Shown: positions 10,701 through 22,121 of the stretch, piece after piece | Position numbering within the stretch: position 1 is the first letter of the stretch | Layout of the letters: each line of letters starts with the position of its first letter | Assembly (NCBI GenBank): GCA_001662425.1 | Contig: BDDC01000011.1 | Span: 1-64,000, forward strand | DNA length: 64,000 nucleotides | From: Chlamydomonas sphaeroides | Lineage: Eukaryota; Chlorophyta; Chlorophyceae; Chlamydomonadales; Chlamydomonadaceae | Direction: 5' to 3' | The notes under the pieces: generated by a model | What the model was told of the DNA's origin: nothing | Databases searched by the model: none | What the model saw: only the letters and a program-made list of their open reading frames with translations | Made by a program: the position numbers and the translations under genes

Positions 10701-13700
10701 AGGACGGTGGGCGATAACGAGCTCCCGAGGCGCGATTAATTACATGAAGCGGCCCCCGTGCCTCGCGCATCGCGCGTGTGCCGAGCCAAACCGTGTTGCG
10801 CCCCCGTGCGGCTGACAGCACCGCCGGCCGCGTGGCGGCGCTCAGCTGGCGACCGCGCACCCCGAGCCAAGACAGCACCGCCGGCCTGCGCGCCAACCGC
10901 ACCCCTCCCGCAGGCCGAGCACGAGGCGGCCCTGGCCAAGGTGCAGTCCCGCCTGCGCGACCGCGAGGTGGAGCTCGAGTCCGTCACCGCGGCCCTGGGC
11001 CGGACCGAGAGGGAGGCCGCCGCCGCGGCCGCCGAGGCGGCCGAGGCGCGGCGCGCGGCCGCCACCGCAGCCACCGGCTCCACCGCCGAGGCGGCGGCTG
11101 CGCGGGCGGAGGCCGAGGTGCTGCGGGCCGACGTGACGTCGCTGCGCAAGGAGCTCGAGGCGGAGCGGACCAAGTGGGTGTGGACGCGGTGGTGCTTGGG
11201 ACCGGCGACGGCTCGAATGGGCGGGTTGAGCAGAGGCTCAGGCGCTGTTGGCCCCACTGCCGAGCTCCTTGACGCCGCGCCCGAGATGGAGCCGTGGGGC
11301 AGGGGCCTCCGGGTGGCGTCCATGGTCAGCTGTCCGAGTGCGTCCTGGGCGGCTGCGAATGAGGGCCCTCGCGCGCCGCAGCGGCCGCCGAACCTGCCTC
11401 CGCCCGTCCCTCGCCGCCATGTCCACAGGGCCGCCAAGGCGGTGGACGAGGCGCGCAAGCGGCTGGCCAAGGCCCAGAAGGCGCAGCACGCGGCAGAGGT
11501 GTCGCTGGCGGAGGCGCGCGGCAAGGCGCAGGTGCGCGGTTGAAAGGGTCGCTGCCGCTGGGCTGCTGAGCCCGCACGTTGGCGTCGGGAGCGTGGAGTT
11601 GCATCGCGCGAGCGCGTGCTTGCAATGATGCCGGCGTCTCCACAGCCGCCCCTGCTGCCGACCCTGCTGCCGACCCTGCTGCCGACCCGGCTACTGAGGA
11701 TGCGGGTGCTGTCTTTCTGCCTTCCAGGCCGAGACCGCGGGCGTGCGAGTGGAACTGGGCATGGTGATGCAGCAGATGGAGGGGCTGCGGCGGGAAAAGG
11801 AGGGCGCGGAGGCAGAGCTGCGGGACTACAGGAACCGGGCGCAGGTGCGGCGTCGGAGGCAGGGCAGGCACGGGGGCCGGTGCTGCGGGCCGGGCCGGCG
11901 GGACCGAAGACCCAGGGGTCTACCTGTTGCTGATTGCTCTACCGCAGAGCGCCGAGCTGCGGCTCGGCGCATGGGCTTGCACATATGCCACATACCCGTG
12001 CGCCGCGTCCTGTGCCCTGCCGCCTCCATGCTGGCAGGCCCTGCTCAAGTCCAAGGATGCGGAGATCGCGAAGGCCAGGGAGGTGGCCACAAGCGTCGCC
12101 GCCGCCGCCGAGAGCGAGGAGCTGGCAGCGCTGCGGCAGCAGCTGGCGGCAGCCATGGCGGCTGCTGCGGCCGCGGAGCGCGAGGCGCAGGAGTCGCTGG
12201 ACCGGGCGGAGGCGGAGGCCGCCGAGGAGCTCGAGCGGCTGAAGTCGCAGGTGCGGCTCCGGCTTGCTCGCGTGCACCAGGACCAGCGCACATATGCCGG
12301 GGGCCTGCCAGGGGAGGAGAGGGCATTGCCTTGGAAGCCGGTCACCAGGCCCCTGCGTCACTCGACCCCGCAACTCCCGCGCCCGTCTCCGGCCCCCGCA
12401 GCTGGAGGCCGCCACCTCGTCAGCCGAGTACTACCAGGGCCTCATGCAACGTGCACAGGTGGGCCTGGGGAGGAACCGGAACAGGCTGGCGCTAGCCTGT
12501 GGGGGCTGTGTGCCAGCAACACCGTGGCATGCTCCCCACTCCCACACCTGCGGCTGCTGGCGCCCGCGCTCACCGGGCCCTGGGCTCCGACCCGCAGGCG
12601 GCGGCGGAGGACTACGGGCGGCGCGTGGAGGCGCTGGAGGCGAGGCTAGCGCACCACAGCGCCGAGGGCGAGGCGGGCCGGCGAGCGGAGGAGGAGCTGG
12701 CGGCGGCCGAGGCGCGCGCAGAGGCGCTGCTGGTGAGGGGCGGGCGCCATGGGGACCCCGACCCCTGCTGCATGCTGTAGCCCCTGGCGTCCTTGTTGGC
12801 CCAAGCACCGCCTGCGGCTGCCCTCACCCCACCGACCGCGCAGGCCGAGCTGGCGTCTGTCCGCGAGGAGCTGCGGTCCTTCCGGTCCTCCTCGGAGGCG
12901 CTCATGGAGGCCAAGGACGCAGAGGTGCTGCAGCTGGTGCGCCGCAACGCGCTGCTGCAGGTGCGTAGCGTGGGGGCTGGGGCTGGCCGGGAACACGGGT
13001 GGCGAGGGCGCCGGCGGCAAAGGTTAGGCGCGGGACCTGGATGGCGTGCCGCTGCGCTGCGCCCCGCCAGCCGGAGGCAGGATGCCGGCGTGCCCGGGCA
13101 GCACGTCCCAAGGCATGCGAGGCCCGCTGTTGCGAAGCGGTTCGCGAGGACGGGACGGAGATTCGCTGCGGCTGCGGCATGCCTACAGCGAACCGCGCAT
13201 GCCCTGCTTTGCCGGGCTGGCCGTGGGCCAAGCCGGCAAGGCGCGCTCGGTGCCTCATCCCGCGTTGCGCTGCGCGCCCCGTCTGTGCTGCAGGAGGAGG
13301 CGGTCGCCGCGCGGCAGGCGCTGGCTTCCGCCGAGGCCTCGGCCGCCGACGCGCAGGCCAGCGCCGCGGCGGCGCAGGCTCAGGCGGACGCGGCGGCGCA
13401 GCAGATGGAGGCGCGCGCTCGCCGGGCGGCTCTGCTGGACGACAACGACCGGCTGCACGTGAGGGCTGCGCGGGGAAAGGCGCCATCGGGTGCCAGCCGC
13501 TGTATGCCACCCCGCTGGGGTTGGGTGCTCCTGGGGAAGCGCCAGCCGCCAGGGGACATTCCTAGACAGGAGCGTGTGCAACGGTGGGGCCGCGGGAGCT
13601 CCGGTGCTCAGCAGCCCCATGCGTCACGCACTTGATCCTGCGCCCCGCCTGCAGGACGCCGCTATGGAGGCTTTCAACCCGACGCCCGCCACCGACGGCC

Positions 13701-14881
13701 CCACGGCGCCGCCCCGCCGCCGCGCCAGCAGCAGCGGCGACGGCCCCGCCATGTCCGCGGCCGCCGCAGCAGCCGTCTCCCAAAACATCCTCGGCTCCCT
13801 CATCCGGTCGGAGGCCCTGTCTCTCGCCGCCAGGGACAGCGCAGCAGCACCGTCGACCTCCGGCGACGGGGGCGCCGCCGGCGATGAGGCCTCCGGCGCT
13901 GGACTACACCGGACCCCCGGCTCCACCGCGGCGCTGCTGCCGCCCACACCGCCGGGCGAGGGCGCCGTCGCCGCGTCGCCGCTCGCGAGCATCGGCGGCG
14001 CCGCTGCCACCGCCGCGGAGATCACCGCCGCCTACTACGGCGCCGGGGCGGACGCGGGCGCGCTGGCTGCGGCTCAGCGCGAGGTGGTATCGCTGCGCGG
14101 CCATGTGGCCGGCCTGGAGGCCGAGGTGGCGGAGCTGGAGAAGGAGGTGGCGCTGCGGGAGGAGATGGAGCGGGCGCTCAAGGAGTCGGTGCGGGACATG
14201 GAGAGGTCCATCAAGCGCCAGGCCAAGGGTGAGCGGGTCTTGGAGCGAGGGTTGGGGGGTTGCTGCCGTGTCAGCGAGCAGCGCAGGGTGGGCCACTGAC
14301 CAGCTGCTGCCTGCGAACCCGTACGCCCCTCAGGCTCCAACGTCATCGACGCCGAGTACCTGAAGAACACGGTCATCAAGATGTACCGCAGCGGGGAGGC
14401 GGGCGTGCTGCTGCCCGTGTTCGCCACCATTCTGTCGTTCAGCCCCGAGGAGACGCAGATGTGCAAGGACGGGCTGGCGGCTATAAGCAGGGTGAGGCGC
14501 TGAGGGCGGGTGGGTGGCGGGCGTGGTAATGCGAGTCATGCGGTAATGCGAGTCATGCGGTAATACGAGCCATGCGGTAATGCAGTGATGCGGTAATGCG
14601 AGTCATGCGGGCTCCCATGGCAGGGACCGCGGATCGCGGGAACAGGGCTTGCGCGGGCGCCTCACGGAGCGGGCAGCTGACGCGCGCGCCTATGTGTTGC
14701 CCTGCCCTCCCCCTGTGATTGCTGCAGGGCGAGGTGCCGCTGCCTGGCGCCGCCGCGGCCGTGGACACCACCCTCAGCGCGCTCAGCAGCCTCACCTCTT
14801 GGACCTCCTGGCTCGGGGGAGGAGGGACGCCGGCGGGGGCGGCAGGGGCCACGCCGGGCAAGCCGCCCGGGGGCCGGTGAG
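4758..14881 (+). CDS. GRIP-domain golgin, long coiled coil (about 1,800 residues)
   Basis: Exons after the uncertain 5' end: about 4831/4845-5002, 5221-5405, 5529-5636, 5836-5989, 6344-6981, 7109-7222, 7717-7806, 8081-8200, 8333-8563, 8750-9922, 10108-10401, 10587-10670, 10914-11173, 11429-11531, 11728-11844, 12038-12250, 12402-12458, 12598-12732, 12844-12960, 13294-13458, 13655-14228, 14334-14491 and 14728-14881 (TGA). Nearly the whole chain is Ala/Glu/Arg/Leu-rich coiled coil. The next-to-last exon is a GRIP domain: IDAEYLKNTVIKMY, then LLPVFATILSFSPEE. GRIP domains bind Arl1-GTP and hold golgins on trans-Golgi membranes, so a vesicle-tethering role there is inferred. A short Gly/Ala tail follows. 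The start is unclear: ATG 4758 is in a different frame from the exon at about 4831. A 73-base intron (4772-4844, weak donor) would join them; otherwise there is a frameshift or a missed upstream exon. Confidence 0.84.
8981..9520 (+). repeat. Three internal coding repeats in golgin exon 8750-9922
   Basis: The block EWRISELEAELEELKG and the following LDEREA recur starting at 8981, 9212 (EWRVSELEAELEELKG) and 9449 (EWRISELEAQLEELKG). The spacing is 77 and 79 codons. The conserved cores sit between more variable Ala-rich coiled coil, which suggests duplication inside one exon. Confidence 0.9.
14527..14610. repeat. Tandem 17-18-mer (GCGGTAATGCGAGTCAT) in last golgin intron
   Basis: About five imperfect copies built on GGTAATGCGAGTCATGC lie in the intron between 14491 and 14728. 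Confidence 0.85.
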
Positions 14882-17800
14882 CAGAGGGGGACGTCGGGAT
14901 GGTGCAGTGCAAGGCGGGTTGGGGTGGGGCCATGTGTTTGAGGCAGAGAGGGCGCGGGCCGGCGGCAGGCAGGTAGCAAGGGTGATTGCGAAGACTGACT
15001 CGTCGGTGCAGGAAGCCGTGTTGTGGGGAGGCAAAGCCCGAGCCAGGAGCCCGATGTGATGTTGGGAGGCGCGGGTGCCGTGACCTCGGGGAGGCTGGCG
15101 TGCGAGGCGGTGGCATGTTCAGATTGCGTTAGGGTGAGGCGGTGGCATATCCAGATTGCGTTAGGGTGACCGCGCTGCGGGGCGGCGGGGCGGGGCGTTG
15201 GGGCACGAGGGCCCGCGTCAACGGAGGGCTAGCTAGGGGGCCCATTGAGGGGCCGCTGTCCAGAGCCCACGGTGGGCAAGCGCTGGCTGGCAAGGGTGCG
15301 GTGCAAGCGCTGCGTGGTGGGGGCACGTGGGCAGGCCTTGACGGTTGGTGGCCCGAGGCACGCCACCTGCATGCCGTCTGGCCTACGTGTCACAAGCCCG
15401 CCGGATGGCTGCATGGCCGCCCCACGGCCCGAGTCACGCCCACGTGCAGCGCCGTTGGTCCGCGACGCGCTGGCGCTGCCGAGATGTCGCGCGACGACGT
15501 GGACACGAGCGGCGCGATGCAACAGCGCTCGTTAGGCGGCAGGACACTGAGGACGCCTGCCAGTCGCCACTCGCCAGGCCCCCTGAGCTTTGCCCGACAC
15601 AGTGCCCCGGAACCTACTGCGAGGTCCTAGCATATATACTAGCATCCCTCGAGCGCCGTGGGTCCGAAGCCGTCGCAACTGGATGCTGCCGCTGCCGGGT
15701 TTGCTTTCCCTAGCTCTACCACCCCGCCGGTGCTGGACTGGGTGCCGCTCCCACCTCCCCGCGCCACTGCGATGTTCCGCTGCTTGTTACCGCCCTCGCG
15801 CCCTTTCAACTCGATGCGCAGGAGCAGGCTGCCGATGCATCCCTACCCGGGGGGGGTCACCCCTGATTCCAACGGTGTACGATCTAGCTCCGGCTGCGCA
15901 TTTCCGAGTGCGACGCTGCCAAGGTCACCCATCAGCTGCATCCAAGGTCACCCCCAGGAGGTCTTCCTGGTCACCCCTGGTTGCTCCATCGTGGGAAGTG
16001 GCAGGTTATGGCGCGGCCGGCTTCTAGCTGCGCGCCAAGGGGCTGCAAACGCAGTGTTTGGGGGGGGGGGGGGATGTTCGGGGCTCCAGCAAGGATCGGC
16101 CGGAAGTGCGTTCAGGTTAGCTCAGGGCACAGCGCGGCAAGGGGCCACGGCCGACACAGCTGGAATGCTGGTTGCGGAGGCGGGCGCAGGGGGGCAGGGC
16201 TCTGTCCCCGTGGTGAGCTACCGGAGGGAACCGGAAGGTCGCGGAAGGCGCTTGGGGCAAGGCGTGAGCCTGCTGGCGTCGCGGCACACAAGGCGGCGAC
16301 ACACGGGTACCACAGTATTCCATTATTTGGCCGCGTCCTAATGGAAACTTGAGAGCCGTGGGAAGGCGGGTGGGGTGGGGGTTATGGGGAAGTCAAGGAA
16401 GGCTCACTGCGGGGACAAGGTGGCCCCATCGCAAATGGGAAAAGGCGTACCCCCCAAAATAACGATTAACGCGAACCAGTCCTGCCGGCCGCCCCCACCA
16501 ATTTGGGCTGCATCAGTGAACGCAGGCGCCCTACCACCATCTCAAGCAGCGTTCTACGTGCCAGCACTCGGCTGGGACGCGACCCCAGGTCCCCAGGAAG
16601 CCTCCTGCGGGTCCCTGCACCCGGACATGGCTGGGGCACGCTTGAATGCCTAGTAATGGTCGGCCCCCCGCCCCCCGGCTTGGCGCTAGCACAAGCCTAC
16701 GGCCACCATCGCATCAGCCGCCGCCCAGCCAGGCAGGCACGCCCAGGAGGCAGGGCCCGCCCTCGCCGCCAACTCAGCCCCCAACACCGCTACGCTTCCG
16801 CTTGGCACGGCCAGCTGAGGCTGGGCTCGGCCGCTTGCCGCGGCGGCGGCCGCCGTCCCCGCTGCCGCTCGGCCCCGGCCCGGAGCGCCGGAGGTGGCGG
16901 CGGCAGCGGCGGGGGGCCCGCCCTGGCCCCCGCCGTCAGAGCTCGGGCGAGGAACTGGAAACTGTTATCCCGCGCGGCGAGGGCTACGCCCAAAAATCAC
17001 GGCGGGGACCGGGCGGCAAATGACCGCTTTGTCCCCGTGTGTCCCTTGGCCACTGCGCGGTTGGTTATCGTGAATTTCCGCTTCCACATGTTACAGGATT
17101 TGCCTGGCTTCTGTTCAGTTCAATTGCCACACATGTACGACATCTAGCAACATCCTGCCACCACCTCGCCCGCAGCGCGCGGCCAGCGGCCAGCCCGTGC
17201 GCCTCCGCCGCGCCTCACGGCTGCTTAGCGCCTAAAGGCCCTGCAGCACTGAGGCCCCCCACACGGGCGCGGCCTTGGCGACGCGGATGTCGTGCTGCTG
17301 CGGCGTGTGGGAGGGGCCCTGGGTGGGGAGGGCGGGGGCCAGGAAGGAGGGAAGGGCAGGAAGGGAAGGGAGGAGGGGAGCAGCGGCGGCTGGCACGACG
17401 TTCGTGACAACATATGGGCGACGCTGGGAGGGTTGATGTCACATCGGTGCAGCATCATGAAGTGGAGGAATGCAGCATGGGAGTCTAGTGTTCGCTGTAT
17501 GTTGGCATGGCGGCGGTTAAGACAGCACGGCACCTGGACGTAGGGAGGGATTCAGGCACGGCAGGTCGGGGTATCTGACAGGGAGAGCATGCGCAGCGGT
17601 GTACCACGACAGCATACGCCTAACGCTTATTGCCACGTAATTAAAACTTTGCAGGCCCGCACGCCCGCGACTTTTTAGCGATTGGTCGGATTCGGCTTTC
17701 AGGGTGTACGTGCTAAACGGCCACTAGGAGGGCACCCGCATATACTTATTAACGTGGCAGCCATGCACTAGCACAAGCGCCCAGGAACAGGAGCACCCGC

Positions 17801-17996
17801 CAGGCAGCCGTTCTTGCGAGCCTCACTTTGAGTCTGACAGAGCTCTCTCAATTGCTGCACATGCATATAGTTTCGTCTACCTCAGAGCGCGCACAACCGC
17901 GGTCACAGTCCAAGAACACAAAAGCGGCAACTCCTGAGCCGCAGCTGCACGCCGTGGCAAATTGGCTCACAATCTAGCTTCATCTAGTTGCTGCTT
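14882..17996. other. 3.1-kb intergenic region between golgin and MYB genes
   Basis: No exon set with consistent frame, splice sites and family resemblance was found. The longest open frame (15658-16341) is low-complexity and is read as chance. The stretch holds a tandem duplication (15107-15168), four GGTCACCC octamers (15855-15976), a G run near 16062 and a 47-base stretch (16270-16316) similar to one near 60468. From about 17600 the DNA is less GC-rich, which fits the MYB gene's promoter and leader. No TGTAA was found after the golgin stop. Confidence 0.5.
15107..15168. repeat. Tandem duplication, 31-bp unit
   Basis: Two copies share GCGGTGGCAT and AGATTGCGTTAGGGTGA, differing in the four bases between those blocks (GTTC against ATCC). 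Confidence 0.85.
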
Positions 17997-20900
17997 ATGA
18001 ATTTGGCTGAGCTCTACGACATGGAGAGTATAGACGTGGATGGCGCGGAGCGGAGTCCCGAGCACAGCGACGCCCCACGCCGACGATTATCGGCAGCTTC
18101 TGCTCGCTGTCGCAAGGCTAGGCGTGGAGGATGGTCGTCCGAAGAGATAAGGGACTTGTGCAGTCTGCATGCACTTCACGGGAACCGCTGGCAAGTATGC
18201 GAAGGCTTATGTAGGGGTCTGCAAATTCATAGGGGCAACGCAACCAGTCTAGCCCAAGGTGGCGGTCCAGCTAGCAACCAGAGGGACGGCGGTTGGGATG
18301 CGTGACCTTGACCGGTGACGGCCGTGGCCGCGAAGTCCCGCAACGACGCGGGCCAGGGGTTCTGGCCCCACACTGCACGGGGACGCTGTCCAGGGCTCGT
18401 CCATGTGTGGCTTTCCGAGAGCCACGGGCCATCCCAACGAAAACGTTTCTGTCGCCCTGCCGCTTCAGTTGCGCCCTTCAGACTTGCTGTGTGGATGCCT
18501 CGGGTCGGTCCGTCCTCCACCTCGCACCCCACATCTCTTGCAGATATCACACGCCCCGCCGTGTGACCCCCTGTGATCAACCGTCCGTTGGCCGAACATG
18601 CTGATGGCCACCGTTTCGCTGTTTTGGCCGCAGGAGCCTCATATCCAAGCACTTCAAGTGGCGCACGGATAATGACGTCAAGGTTGGTGGCGGGAAACGC
18701 GGCCAGAATCGCTGAGAAACGCAGATGGAACCTCCGGCCGTTTACCCTGATGTCCTGTGTGTGCGAGCAGGGGCACAGCCGGAATGCCTTGACAACCGCG
18801 CTCCGCTAATCCCGTCACCGCCCCATGCTCTCCTACCTACGTCGCTCTTCACAGAACTACTTCCATAGCGCCCTGCGCTCCGCGCTGCGCTCCAGCAGCC
18901 TCACCCTGGACCCCGTTGGCGCGCCGCAGCCCGCGGCTCCCGCCACCAACGCGCTTCTGCGAGCATACGCCCAGGCCGTGGGGGCCAACTGCGACGACCC
19001 ACAGGTTGGTCAACCTGTCGCATCACGGCATACACCACGCGTGCGGTACTATGCGTTGCGACGACCCGCTCTACGGGCCGCCATCGCGCACGTCTTTAAT
19101 GAAGGGCTAGGCTGCCGCCCACCCCGCGTCTCATACCACATGAACCTGGGGTTGCAGACCCCAAGAGTTGGCAACGGGCAAGGCAAAGGCCAGCCAACCC
19201 GACCGGGCATCAACCGTACGCCTGCGCGCGCTGACCGGTGCCCAATGCCCCGCCCACGCCGCCCTGCGGCCCCGCAGGCGCGCCAGGCGGCTCTGGCCGA
19301 GGCGCTGCGGCATGAGGCCGAGGGCTTCGATGCGTCCCACGGCCTGCAGCCACACCTCGACTCGGAACCCCTTGACGAGGAGCCGACCCTGGCCCTTGGC
19401 CCTGGGACCAGCCGGCTGCAAGCTTACGCGGCGGGGCCGCTGGCCTCGTCGGCGGCGCCCGGCGGCGGCATGCCCCTGCTGGGACCCAACGACCTGCTCG
19501 AGCAGCTGCATGCAGCCGCGGCCCGGCACATGCCGCCCGCGTCGCTATCGTGCCCGCTGGACGTTGCCTGGGCAGCCTCGGCGCCCGGCGCCGCAGCCGC
19601 GCCCAGTAAGCGAACGCCGCGGCGGGAGCCTTCCAGCGCCCCTGCTCACACGTTGCTGCATGCTGAGGATCCTGCGCTGATGTGTTGACCCCGTTGCCCT
19701 GCCCGCAGACTTAACTAGCGACGGCGGCGAGGCCTCATGGCTTGCGGCCGCTGCAGGCCCAGGGCTGCGCGCGGGCGCCGAGGTGTCCAGCCGCCAGCTG
19801 GCGCAGCCGGTTGGCGCCGGCGCTCAACCGTCCGCATCCGTCGGCCCCACGCTGGGCTGGCTGACCAGCCGGTGGCGGGGCGAGGGCGCATCGGGCTCCG
19901 GGTCCGGCCACGCCGGCTTGCACAGCACGGTCTTCGCTGGCTTCGGCGCCGGGTCCAAAGCCGACGCCTCGCCTTTTGCCGACGGCTCCCAGCCGCTGGG
20001 CGCCGAAGGCTCTTTCGGCATGGTCGCGGCCGGGTTGGCGAGCGGGCGCGCCCTGGCGCCGGCAGCCGCCGGCATGGCGCTACCGGACAGCTCAGCGGCT
20101 AGGCCCGGAGCAGGGGTGACTCTGGCTTCGGCCGGGTCGGCGCCACCGGCGGCGCTGCCTGCCGCCGGCATGACTTCCACATCCTGGTCTGGGGTGCCCA
20201 TCAAGGCTGAGGCCGACGGCGGCGGAGCCGCCGCCGAGGCTTGGCTGCACGGCGCGCAGCACCCCAATTCTCAGTCGCCGATGGGATGGGTCGGTGCTAG
20301 CCCGGCGTCCTCCGCCACGGCCGCGCTGCCGGGTGTCGCCGACATTCGCGGAGGCACCAGCGTACTGGGCGGCGGGCCAGGGCAGGCGGCGCTCAACTGG
20401 CTTCTGGCCGGCGCGCAGCGCGGCCCGCCGCCGCCGGCGTCGCCGAGCCCCGTGCCGTCGCCGTCGGGCCCGCAGCTGACGCGTCAGCCGACGGCTCAAT
20501 CGCAGCAGCAACACCTGGCGCCGCAACCCCAGCGCGTGCCGTCGCTACACGAGCAGCACCTCATGCTGATCCAGCAGCGCCTGGCGGATCCAGCCGGATC
20601 CAGCGTAACCGCCGGATCCGCATCCGAGGCGGCCGGCTGGCCCTCCAGCACCCGGCCCAGCCTCGATGTCCTGCGCGCCGGCTCGTGCTGTGGTCAAACG
20701 GGCACCGACTGCGGCTCAGGAGCTGCATGGCAGCTGCTGTCGAGTACGAGCGAGCTCGGCACGACGCTGCTGGCTGAGGACGTTGCCGTACTGGGGCTGG
20801 CCAACAGCTCAGTCTCGGGCGCGCCGCGCGCGGGCAACGAGCCGCGAGACCCCCTCGACGCGCTGCTCGAGGAGATTGGCTGCGGCGACGGCGACGCCGG

Positions 20901-22121
20901 TGGCGGCGGCGGCGTGGGGCTTGACACGATCCTCGGCTGGGGCGAAGCGGACGAGGGGCCGTCCGTGCCGCCTGGCCCTCACGCCGGTACCTGGGCTCCG
21001 CCTTCATCGATGCACCAGGCCGTGGTGCCGCTGCCGGAGCTGGGAACGGAGGGCAGCGCCGCCAGCGCCGCGCCGCCGGCGCCCGGCGGCGCAGGGCCAG
21101 ACATGATGCAGGGGCCCGGCGGGCTCCGGACCACCTGGAGTCCGCAATTGGGCCTGTTGAGGCCGGCGCAGGGTGGGTGCTGTGGCCTGGATGGGGGGCA
21201 CCAGGGGTGAAGCGTGCTATGGCGCCGGGTGGGCAGGCATCGACACGCGCGGGGCTGTGCGCCGGGGGGGCTACGATTGCCGTCGCCCCTGCCACGACGG
21301 GTGCGATGCTGGTTGTGGAGCAAGCCGCCCCCTTGCCGCTGCACCCACGCACCTCGCCCTGACCCCTGCACCGCGCTGCCGGTGCCGCCCTGCGCGCAGG
21401 CGCCGGCGCCAGCCTATCGTCCGCGTCCCGGGCCGGCGTTGGCCGCGGTACGAGCTCCTTGGGCCGCGGTGCCGCGGGCCTGATGCTGTCGTCGGCGCCG
21501 CCGGGCTTCAGCTTTGAGTTCGTGGCAGAGCCCATGTGGGACGGCGACGCCGCCAATGCCGGTGTGGCGCCCTCTAACCTGGCGCTCGCCAGCGGCTGCG
21601 GCAGCGGCGGCAAGGGACTGTTCCTGCCGGGCGCAGACGTGCCCTCGGGCGTCGCAACGCTCGGGCTGCAGAGCCATCCGCTCCTAGACGCCTGGCAGGC
21701 GGTGGCCGCGCAACCGGGCCCCACCCCGGCTCAGGCGCACGCGCAGGCGCTGCTGCAGGCGTCCTTCGGCCCGGGGGACGCGCAGCCGTTGCAGCCCCTG
21801 CCCCTCGGCGCGGCGAGCGCCCTGACGCTGCAGCAGCAACCGCTGCCCGGGGCGCAACAGCGCGACCAGAACTTCCAAGCCCCTACCGAGCAACAGCTGC
21901 TCATGCACCAGCTGCCGATGTTTGATGGCCAGCCCGCCCCGGCGGCCACCAGCGCCGGCTACGATGCACCCTTGCTCAGCCAGCAACACGGCACCTGGCA
22001 GCACGAGCAGCAGCCGCCGCAGCTGCCGCCGCAGCGACAGCAGCAGGCGGCCGTTGTCCTGGGCCAGAAGCGGCCTGTGTCGGCGGCTCGTGCCTGGCTA
22101 GACCTGATGGACATGTCTTGA
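17997..22121 (+). CDS. Single-repeat MYB transcription factor, 968 residues
   Basis: Exons: 17997-18190, 18634-18682, 18855-19004, 19278-19605, 19709-21172 and 21400-22121 (TGA). One MYB repeat spans residues about 47-87: GGWSSEEIRDLC, then HGNRW, then SLISKHFKWRTDNDVKNYF. The aromatic residues W, W and F are each 18 residues apart, the standard spacing, and RTDNDVKNYF is a typical plant-type recognition helix, so sequence-specific DNA binding in the nucleus is expected. No second repeat was seen. The remaining 870 residues are Gly/Ala/Pro/Gln-rich, with glutamine-rich stretches near the C-terminus (QLPPQRQQQ) that could serve as activation regions. The first intron appears to start with GC (GCAAGTATGC) rather than GT; only that junction restores the MYB spacing and frame. 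Target genes cannot be inferred. ATG 17997 was chosen as the first ATG in the open frame. Confidence 0.86.

Noticed and set aside
15658..16341. 227-codon plus-strand frame in the golgin-MYB interval
   Set aside because: Low-complexity, no recognisable domain, overlaps repeats and a G run; treated as chance.
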